The notes below the pieces were generated by a model. The model had not been told where the DNA came from. It saw only the letters and a list, made by a program, of their open reading frames with translations, and searched no databases. A stretch of DNA of 64,000 bases from Blautia sp. Marseille-P3201T (GTDB lineage: Bacteria > Bacillota > Clostridia > Lachnospirales > Lachnospiraceae). The stretch lies in NCBI RefSeq assembly GCF_900120295.1, contig NZ_LT635469.1, positions 186,001 to 250,000 on the forward strand. Direction: 5' to 3'. Positions 9,502 to 16,017 of this stretch are shown one piece after another (the stretch's first letter is position 1; each line of letters opens with the position of its first letter). The position numbers and the translations under genes are program-made.

Positions 9502-10812
9502 ATGAAGAAAAAATTAGCGCTTATTATGGCAGGATTATTGTGTGTAGCTTCTTTGGTATCCTGTAAATCTTCCAATCCTTCAGAGGAAAAGCAGAAGGAG
9601 GAAACACCTGAAGTGGTAGAGGACACCAGAGACCATTCCAAGATGATTATTGCGATTTCGGAAAGCCAGAAAGAATTTTATACCATGGCAATCACAAAGT
9701 ATGTGCAGCTTCATCCGGAGACAGAAATTGACGTTGAAGTTATTCCGCACATGAACAACGCACCCACAGAGGAAAACGAAAAAATAAAGAAAGAAATGAA
9801 GGATATGCAGGTGCAGATTATGGCAGGCAAAGGTCCTGATGTTTTCCTTTTGGATGAAGAGAATATCGTATTGCCGGATATGGTAAAAAGCAGTTACAAT
9901 GGGGTATTTTTAGATTTGAATACCGTGATAGAAGGATTAGCAGATATGCCGCTTAATCAAACTGTGCTAAAAGCGGGGGAAGTTGATGGGAAACAGTATT
10001 TTCTGCCATTGGGATATATGCTGCCGGGAATTGCTGTGACAGGGGAGATGCTGGGAGACTGGACACCGTCATCTGACCAGCCGGATAAATTTCTAAAAGA
10101 GGTTTCTTCTCATACAGGAGTGAAAGGATTTCCATCAGAATTTTATATAACAGAGTATATAGCGGGACTTTTTGGAACGTCTGTTTTCGATTATGAAGAA
10201 AAAACAATTACTTTTTCGAAAGAATTGCAGAATATGACAGAACTGTTAGCAGAGAGACAGGAGCTTTCTTTTGATGAAGCAACGGAATTACCAAATGTGA
10301 TGATTATGGGACATTCCGCAGAGAGTTCTTTAACGGAACTTATGAAACGGTCTTTTGCTTCCGGTACAGATGTTAAATTCCTTCCATTTCCAAACGGAGA
10401 AAAGGGAGTAAACGCACAGGTCAATGTGTTTGCGGCAGTTCGGGCAAACAGTGATTACGCTTCACAGGCAGGAGATTTCTTAGGATTTTTATTATCCGAT
10501 GAAGTGCAGGGAAGTACAGGCTGGGAGAAATTCGGAGACGGAAAGAAATTTACGGCTATTCCTGTGAACAACAATGCTGTTGTACCGGCATACAAGTATT
10601 GGCTGAGTTCAGGAACGGAAGAATATCAGGAAGAAGCGGCTAAGAAGGCAGAGGAACTGTTTCAGATTACACAACAGGTCACAACGGCTCGCTTCTGCCA
10701 GTATGAAAATTCTCTGATTTTTGATGCGGTCTTTATGACAAGTGAAGAAAGTTCTGTGGAGAAAAAGCTGGATAATTTAAAAGATGAATTGCGCTTCTAT
10801 TTCGATGAATAA
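9502..10812 (+). CDS. Extracellular sugar-binding lipoprotein (SBP family 1)
   Basis: 436-residue lipoprotein with signal peptide and lipobox (ASLVSC, Cys near residue 22). The body resembles family 1 solute-binding proteins of sugar ABC importers (MalE/UgpB-like), with the AGKGPDVFLLDEENI segment typical of the first lobe. It starts at ATG 9502 behind a GGGGAGGT site; an upstream in-frame start at 9427 overlaps the promoter and has no ribosome site. It is followed by two MalF/MalG-type permeases, so it delivers an oligosaccharide or similar solute; the substrate cannot be told. No ATPase is encoded here, so a shared MsmK-type ATPase is expected elsewhere. Confidence 0.85.
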   Translation: MKKKLALIMAGLLCVASLVSCKSSNPSEEKQKEETPEVVEDTRDHSKMIIAISESQKEFYTMAITKYVQLHPETEIDVEVIPHMNNAPTEENEKIKKEMKDMQVQIMAGKGPDVFLLDEENIVLPDMVKSSYNGVFLDLNTVIEGLADMPLNQTVLKAGEVDGKQYFLPLGYMLPGIAVTGEMLGDWTPSSDQPDKFLKEVSSHTGVKGFPSEFYITEYIAGLFGTSVFDYEEKTITFSKELQNMTELLAERQELSFDEATELPNVMIMGHSAESSLTELMKRSFASGTDVKFLPFPNGEKGVNAQVNVFAAVRANSDYASQAGDFLGFLLSDEVQGSTGWEKFGDGKKFTAIPVNNNAVVPAYKYWLSSGTEEYQEEAAKKAEELFQITQQVTTARFCQYENSLIFDAVFMTSEESSVEKKLDNLKDELRFYFDE

Positions 10813-10826
10813 GAGGGAGGCGTGCT

Positions 10827-11699
10827 ATGAAAAACAGATATCATTTGTTGGAAAGGCGAAAAAAGTTTATAGGAATGTTGCTGGCAGCTCCGGTTTTATT
10901 GGGAACTTTTGTTTTCTTTTTGCTGCCATTTGCTATATGTGTGAAATATTCCTTTACTTTTGGCGTGGGCGGGGCTTACTTTGTAGGCTTTGAGAACTAC
11001 AAAGAGGTTTTTTCTTCCTATGCGTTCCAACTGGCAGCCGTCAATACACTGCGTTTTCTGGTTATTGGCGTTACCTTAAATCTTGTGTTGAGTTTTTTTA
11101 TTGCACTGCTGATAAAGAAAGGGTTAGCGGGAAGCCGTTTTTTCCGCTACATCCTTTTATTGCCGTTGGTGCTTCCCATAGCCAGTGTGGTTATGGTTAT
11201 TCAAGTGTTTTTTGCGGAGACAGGGATTGTCAACAACTGGCTGATATCCATGGGAGTACCTCTTGTACAATGGCTGGAAGGACCAAATGCGTTTTATGTA
11301 TTGCTGGGCTTGTATATATGGAAAAGCTTTGGGTATAGTGTGATTTTGCTGTTGTCCGGTCTGAATACTATTCCGGAGGAGTTTTATCAAACAGCAGAAG
11401 TGGAAGGCGCAGGAAGCATGCAGAAGCTGGTTTCTATTACATTGCCAATGATGTCCCCACATTTTTTTCTGGCAACAGTTATGGGTATTGTAAATGCCTT
11501 TAAATCTTATCGAGAGGCGTTTCTTTTGGGCGGAAAACACCCGCATGACAGCATTTATATGATACAGCATTTCCTGAACAACAATTTTGAAAATTTGAAC
11601 TATCAGAAATTAAGTGTAGCGGCAATCATGCTGTTTCTGGTGTTGCTTTTTCTATTATGTGGATTGTATCTGCTCCAAAACAGATACAGGGAGGAATGA
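10827..11699 (+). CDS. Sugar ABC transporter permease (MalF-type)
   Basis: 290-residue inner membrane permease with six predicted membrane segments and the conserved EAA loop seen as YQTAEVEGAGSMQKLVSITLPMMSP, which contacts the ATPase. Starts behind AGAGGGAGG, 14 bases after the binding-protein gene, and ends 2 bases before the next permease start. Pairs with the downstream permease to form the channel. Confidence 0.9.
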   Translation: MKNRYHLLERRKKFIGMLLAAPVLLGTFVFFLLPFAICVKYSFTFGVGGAYFVGFENYKEVFSSYAFQLAAVNTLRFLVIGVTLNLVLSFFIALLIKKGLAGSRFFRYILLLPLVLPIASVVMVIQVFFAETGIVNNWLISMGVPLVQWLEGPNAFYVLLGLYIWKSFGYSVILLLSGLNTIPEEFYQTAEVEGAGSMQKLVSITLPMMSPHFFLATVMGIVNAFKSYREAFLLGGKHPHDSIYMIQHFLNNNFENLNYQKLSVAAIMLFLVLLFLLCGLYLLQNRYREE

Positions 11700-11701
11700 G
11701 A

Positions 11702-12550
11702 ATGAAAAGAAAATCACAGATTTTAAGTATGATTTTTTTCCTTTTTTTAGGAGTTTTGGTGTTGTTCCCTGCAATCTATACCGTATGCAACAGCTTTATG
11801 TCTCCGGCTGAAATTGAGAGCTATTATGGAGCTGTTATCAATCAAAAGGAAAATGCGGAGGCTGTTTTTCATATTATACCGAATGTTTTTTCTCTGGAAG
11901 GCTATTATATGGTGTTTTTGAGAAGCACGGATTATCTCATGAAATTCTGGTACAGTCTTTTTCTGTGCATGGTCATTTCGGCAGGGCAGATTTTTGTCAG
12001 TGCGTTGGGAGGATTTGCATTTGCCAAATATCCTATTCCCTTTAAAAAAGGCATTCTTTTTCTGTTAATGGTATTGATGATGATGCCGATACAGGTCACG
12101 CTTGTCCCCAATTATATTATTTTGGACGAATTAAAGCTTTTGGACTCATGGCTTGCTTTGATTTTACCTATGACGTTTCTGCCTTTCGGAACGGTATTCA
12201 TGACACAAATTTTTAAAAGAATACCGGACGAGATTTTGGATGCGGCAAAGCTGGATGGCGCAGGAACTTTTCAAATTTTATTTCGGATTGTTATGCCCAT
12301 AGGAAAAGGCGGAATTATCAGTGTATTTCTGTTGTCCTTTGTAGACTCATGGAATATGGTAGAGCAGCCAATGACTTTTTTAAGAGATACGCTGCGATAT
12401 CCCCTTTCTGTATTTCTTGCCAGTGTCAATGAGGTTAATTTTGCACTGTCATTTGTATGCGGTGTTTTGGCAGCATTGCCCATGCTTTTACTGTTTTTCT
12501 TTTTTCATGAAGAACTGACGCAGGGCATTGAGCTTTCAGGAGTAAAATAA
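11702..12550 (+). CDS. Sugar ABC transporter permease (MalG-type)
   Basis: 282-residue permease with six membrane segments and the EAA loop (LDAAKLDGAGTFQILFRIVMP). The ATG at 11702 is 8 bases from GGGAGG; an ATG at 11696 overlapping the upstream stop is too close to that site. Second half of the importer channel with the preceding gene. Confidence 0.9.
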   Translation: MKRKSQILSMIFFLFLGVLVLFPAIYTVCNSFMSPAEIESYYGAVINQKENAEAVFHIIPNVFSLEGYYMVFLRSTDYLMKFWYSLFLCMVISAGQIFVSALGGFAFAKYPIPFKKGILFLLMVLMMMPIQVTLVPNYIILDELKLLDSWLALILPMTFLPFGTVFMTQIFKRIPDEILDAAKLDGAGTFQILFRIVMPIGKGGIISVFLLSFVDSWNMVEQPMTFLRDTLRYPLSVFLASVNEVNFALSFVCGVLAALPMLLLFFFFHEELTQGIELSGVK

Positions 12551-12569
12551 AGGGGAAAGGACAGAACCT

Positions 12570-12974
12570 ATGAAGAATTCAAGACAATTTGCAGTACGAA
12601 TGGCAACGGCGCTTTTTATGATTTTGGTTTTGTGTACGGTTGCGGCACACAGAATTGAAGCATTGCTGTTGACCGAAGTCCGTACCATAGAAGTGCCTCT
12701 TGCCGAAAAGCTGGAGGACGGGACTACGGTTGTGAAGATTTCTCCTGCCGGCGTGTTTACGGACGCAAATGGTAAAACTTGTGTGATGCTCATTCAAAGG
12801 AGAGAAGGAACATGGGGCACGGAAGAATATGTAAAGGAAACTTCAGTGGAAGTATACAGTGAAGATTATGATTTTGTTCAGTTGAAAAATGCGGACTTGG
12901 AAGGACAGAGGCTGGCAATTTATCCAAGTCGGAGCTTGTCTAATGGTGAGACTGTGAGGTGTGTGGGAGAATGA
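12570..12974 (+). CDS. Small membrane-anchored protein resembling the C-terminal domain of MacA/HlyD adaptors
   Basis: 134 residues with one N-terminal membrane segment (about residues 10-30) and an exported domain. The segment ISPAGVFTDANGKTCVMLIQ, then a Lys/Glu-rich strand region and ending LSNGETVRCVGE, resembles the beta-barrel and membrane-proximal end of membrane-fusion proteins (normally 300-450 residues). The hairpin and lipoyl domains are absent, so this would be a minimal adaptor. It overlaps the next gene by 4 bases (ATGA), and that gene is MacB/FtsX-like, which supports the idea of a MacA-MacB-like pair. The assignment is by pattern only; unrelated function is possible. Confidence 0.5.
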   Translation: MKNSRQFAVRMATALFMILVLCTVAAHRIEALLLTEVRTIEVPLAEKLEDGTTVVKISPAGVFTDANGKTCVMLIQRREGTWGTEEYVKETSVEVYSEDYDFVQLKNADLEGQRLAIYPSRSLSNGETVRCVGE

Positions 12975-14065
12975 GAAAAAGAAAACTTCGATTTTTTATA
13001 TGTGGCATTATCCAGCTTTCTGTTTCAGTGTTTTTCTTCTTTATAGCAGCTTTTGTCAGCGGAGCGATGAAAAATCATACACCTTATGCAGTTGAGATAT
13101 ATGATACGGAGGGGCTGAATATTTCCACGGCACAGGTTTCTTCTTTTGCAGCACCAGGGGAATTTACGGCAGCAGGAACAGGAGAAAAAGTGTTGGTTGC
13201 AGATATAGGAGAAAACAAAACCGTTTCTGCCTATTATCAGGAAACAACGCCCAATTATGGGGAATATGTAAAACTGAATTTTCGTGAGGGCGAATATTTT
13301 TCTGCGGATATGTCTGAAAAAAATGTGGTAGCCATACCGGAAAGCCTTTCAAAAGAGTTGCTTCAGAAGAAAAATGAAGGACAGAAGCGGTTATATATCA
13401 ATGGAGAAGAATTTACAGTTTGCGGAGTTTATGAGGACGGAGACGTTCTGACGCAGTTAGGTTCTGCTGATATTCCTGTTATTTACGGCAAGATACCGGA
13501 GGGATCAGAAACATTGGCAGAACATATACTGATAAAAGCAGATGAAGGAAAAACAGCAGGACAGCAGCAGCAGGAAACAGCAATCCTCATGAAAACACCT
13601 TTAGAAGGCGAGATAAACGATTTGGGGCATTTACATCAGCTAGGAGACAGCATACTGCTTCTTGGCTTCTTTCTGGCAGGCTTATGGTTTGTTCTATATC
13701 TGTGTATTTTTTCTTATAAAAGGCTGATGTCCGTATATGAGGGTAAGGAAAATACAGCACAGCGTAGATTGAATATCATTTTTGCAGTGGGAATTTTCCT
13801 TTTTGCTGTAATTGGATTTGCACTGCTTTTACAGCTTGTGCAGATACCGGCTATCTACTTGCCGGAAAATAATATTTTTGACATATCTTATTATGGGAAA
13901 GAAATTTTAAACGGAATACAGCAAATAAACACAGATGGGCGTATCAAAGATTTTTCCAGAATTTGCGCCGTTTATTTGGGTACAGAGACAATGCTGATTG
14001 TAGTAGCAGTGCCACTTTTCTGGGCAGGATGCCAGAAATTGCGGAGGGGATTGAAAATATCGTAA
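12971..14065 (+). CDS. FtsX/MacB-like membrane protein without ATPase partner
   Basis: 364 residues: one N-terminal membrane helix (about 10-33), an extracellular domain of about 190 residues with features of the MacB periplasmic core (LREGEYFSADMSEKNVVAI-like segment NFREGEYF then VVAIPESLSKELL and INGEEFTVCGVYED), then three C-terminal helices (about 223-245, 268-292, 335-358). This 1+3 topology is that of FtsX-like permeases. The ATG at 12971 overlaps the previous stop and has GGGAG upstream; a GTG at 12959 has none. No ABC ATPase is adjacent, so the energy source or role is unclear. Last gene of the sugar ABC operon by spacing. Confidence 0.55.
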   Translation: MRKRKLRFFICGIIQLSVSVFFFFIAAFVSGAMKNHTPYAVEIYDTEGLNISTAQVSSFAAPGEFTAAGTGEKVLVADIGENKTVSAYYQETTPNYGEYVKLNFREGEYFSADMSEKNVVAIPESLSKELLQKKNEGQKRLYINGEEFTVCGVYEDGDVLTQLGSADIPVIYGKIPEGSETLAEHILIKADEGKTAGQQQQETAILMKTPLEGEINDLGHLHQLGDSILLLGFFLAGLWFVLYLCIFSYKRLMSVYEGKENTAQRRLNIIFAVGIFLFAVIGFALLLQLVQIPAIYLPENNIFDISYYGKEILNGIQQINTDGRIKDFSRICAVYLGTETMLIVVAVPLFWAGCQKLRRGLKIS

Positions 14066-14096
14066 ATTAGAATATAAAACTAGAAAAAGAGAATAC

Positions 14097-14125
14097 TTGA
14101 TATAGTCGAAAGCATATGTTATAAT
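14097..14125 (+). promoter_or_regulatory. Near-consensus promoter of a candidate small RNA
   Basis: TTGATA (14097-14102), 17-base spacer, TATAAT (14120-14125). Only one mismatch from consensus. It points at a 70-base stretch without a reading frame that ends in a strong terminator. Confidence 0.7.
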
Positions 14126-14131
14126 GCCAGT

Positions 14132-14199
14132 AGGCAAACGAAACTAATGTCCAATTGGACAACGAATACCCCAGAGGTCGCACCCTCTGGGGTATTTTA
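14132..14199 (+). ncRNA. Candidate small RNA (~68 nt)
   Basis: Predicted transcript from about 14132 to the T run near 14199. It contains a 14-base perfect palindrome TGTCCAATTGGACA (14148-14161), which can fold as a 5-bp hairpin with an AATT loop, and a 13-bp terminator hairpin. There is no plausible reading frame. The very short promoter-to-terminator distance argues for a stand-alone RNA and not a leader, since the next gene begins 230 bases further on. The palindrome could instead be a protein-binding operator. No known RNA family was recognised. Confidence 0.5.
14165..14199 (+). terminator. Strong terminator closing the candidate small RNA
   Basis: Arms AATACCCCAGAGG / CCTCTGGGGTATT with loop TCGCAC and a short T run. 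It may also stop transcripts from the upstream FtsX-like gene. Confidence 0.85.
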
Positions 14200-14365
14200 A
14201 TCCTTGCATCGCAAGGATAGTCAAAAAACAAGTAGTTGTAAAGATTAATATTGCTTCTTCTTTCAAAGAGCTTTATAATTTGTTTTACGTAAATACGCTA
14301 TATTTGTATATGTCAAAGCAATATTCCGTTTTGTAAAAGAAATTTTGCTAAGATGTAAAAGGATT

Positions 14366-14395
14366 TTGATAGACTTCCAGCGAAAGAAATATGAT
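14366..14395 (+). promoter_or_regulatory. Promoter for the XRE regulator
   Basis: TTGATA (14366-14371), 18-base spacer, TATGAT (14390-14395), 30 bases before the start; an AAGGAGGAT ribosome site follows at 14408. The stretch 14200-14365 upstream holds no gene; only a short palindrome TTTACGTAAA at 14283-14292 stands out. Confidence 0.45.
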
Positions 14396-14425
14396 AATGC
14401 TGTTTGAAAGGAGGATAGATTTGAA

Positions 14426-15073
14426 ATGAATATAGGAGAACAAATAAATAATCTGCGAAAAAAACATGGTTTAAGCCAAGATGATTTTGCAAATTTATTT
14501 AATGTTTCCAGACAGACTGTTTCTAATTGGGAAAATGGTAAAAGTTATCCAGACTTAGAAATGATTATAAAAATAAGTGATTATTTCAAAATTTCTGTTG
14601 ATGAATTATTAAGAAATGATGTTCAGAGCGAAGAAAAAATTGATAATGAAAAAAAGGTAAAAAAGAGATACCTTATTTTATTGCTGGTTTTATGTTTTTT
14701 AGGAGCAATGATTATTTGGGGATTGTATGGTAAATATCAAGATAGTGTAGCAGTTGATTTTACAATGGAAAAGCATGAAACTTATAAAAGTAATGAAATA
14801 AAAGAACAATCTATAAACATTGCAAACGGATATTTTTCAGTTCCTAAAGATGAAAAACTCGATGTACAAGTAAAGGGCGATATTGACGATGGTAAACTTC
14901 ATGTTACCATTACAAATCAAGACAATAAGGTTTATTATCAATTAGGCGGTCAAGAGCTGAACGATTTACAAACTTTATATTTTGAAAAAGGTTCCTATAT
15001 TATTCAAATCGTTGCTGATGATTATACAGAGGACATTATAAGTCTTGAATATAACATTGAAATAAAAAATTAA
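14426..15073 (+). CDS. Membrane-anchored XRE-family regulator
   Basis: 215 residues. The first ~65 are a Cro/C1-type helix-turn-helix (LRKKHGLSQDDFANLFNVSRQTVSNWENGKSYPDL). A Lys/Glu-rich linker is followed by one membrane segment (about residues 76-93) and a ~120-residue extracellular domain. Such proteins may sense an outside signal and bind DNA at the membrane. AT content is clearly higher than in flanking genes, shared with the traX-like gene 24 bases downstream, which suggests the two arrived together. Target genes unknown; autoregulation and control of the neighbour are plausible. Confidence 0.8.
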   Translation: MNIGEQINNLRKKHGLSQDDFANLFNVSRQTVSNWENGKSYPDLEMIIKISDYFKISVDELLRNDVQSEEKIDNEKKVKKRYLILLLVLCFLGAMIIWGLYGKYQDSVAVDFTMEKHETYKSNEIKEQSINIANGYFSVPKDEKLDVQVKGDIDDGKLHVTITNQDNKVYYQLGGQELNDLQTLYFEKGSYIIQIVADDYTEDIISLEYNIEIKN

Positions 15074-15097
15074 AAGCAAATCATCAGTTATAACAAA

Positions 15098-15838
15098 ATG
15101 AAAAAATGTATTTCGGGAAGCACATTAAAAATATTGGCAATGATTTTTATGGTAATCGACCACTTTGGACAAGTGGTGTTAAAAAATGGAATTATTCTAA
15201 ATGCTCCATATTCTATGTTTACAGATGAGCAATTTGATATGTTAATGTCTGCTGTCAATATTTGTCATATTTTAGGTAGAATTTCATTCCCTGTCTTCTG
15301 CTTTCTATTAGTAGAGGGATTTTTTCATACGCATAGTCTTAAGAAATATATTTTAAACTTAGGAATTTTTGCGCTTATTTCTGAGCCTATCTATGATTTA
15401 GCCAATACAGGAAATTTATTCAGTTTAGAACAGCAAAATGTTTTATTTACTCTGTTATTAGGTCTGATTGTATTAACAACCATAAATAAATTTAATAAAA
15501 ATGTGGTAATCTCTTGTGCAACAATAGTGATAGGGGCGTATATTTCATATATTTGTAATTTAGATGGCTGGTATTATGGAATAGCTTTAATCGGCGTATT
15601 TTATCTCTTTCATGATATGCCAGCACTAAAATATACTGCTTCTATTTTAGTTATGTATATTTGTGGACTGAATTTTAAAATAAGTGGATTTATTGACACA
15701 TATTTTTTAACCGCTGTATTATCTTTACTGTTTATTTCAATGTATAACGGTAAGCGTGGAATGAAAATGAAATATTTCTTCTATATTTTTTATCCCGGAC
15801 ATTTGTGTATATTCTACCTTGTGAGTTTAATGTTTTAA
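15098..15838 (+). CDS. TraX-family membrane protein
   Basis: 246-residue polytopic membrane protein with about eight hydrophobic segments and the TraX family opening (STLKILAMIFMVIDHFGQV) and GRISFPVFCFLLVEGFFHT. TraX acetylates F-pilin in enterics; the Firmicutes homologues are of unknown substrate and probably belong to the broader acyltransferase-type membrane protein group. The ribosome binding site is weak. AT-rich like the preceding regulator. It ends at the convergent boundary with adhE where a long hairpin repeat lies. Confidence 0.75.
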   Translation: MKKCISGSTLKILAMIFMVIDHFGQVVLKNGIILNAPYSMFTDEQFDMLMSAVNICHILGRISFPVFCFLLVEGFFHTHSLKKYILNLGIFALISEPIYDLANTGNLFSLEQQNVLFTLLLGLIVLTTINKFNKNVVISCATIVIGAYISYICNLDGWYYGIALIGVFYLFHDMPALKYTASILVMYICGLNFKISGFIDTYFLTAVLSLLFISMYNGKRGMKMKYFFYIFYPGHLCIFYLVSLMF

Positions 15839-15875
15839 CAAATATTATAAATATTAGTAAAAGCGAAATTTCTAA

Positions 15876-16000
15876 GTTAAACAGCATAAAAAGAGGTATA
15901 CATTTATAGCGAATTTGTCGAGCACAGCTTTGAGACCATAGGCTCAAAGTGAGCGCAGACTGAGCGGTAAATGTATACCTCTTTATTATGCGTGATTTAC
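15876..16000. repeat. Long-hairpin repeat, copy A
   Basis: Imperfect inverted repeat of about 125 bases between convergent genes. The core (15897-15977) is the reverse complement of the cores at 20733-20812, 31243-31321 and 60573-60652: outer TATACATTT arms, then GCGAATTTGTCGAGCAC, an inner CTTTGAG...CTCAAAG stem, then GAGCGCAGACTGAGCG. Outer arms (GTTAAACAGCATAA / TTATGCGTGATTTAC) extend the hairpin. Could act as a bidirectional terminator or be a non-autonomous mobile repeat. Confidence 0.8.
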
Positions 16001-16017
16001 AAAAATCCCTTTACCCT

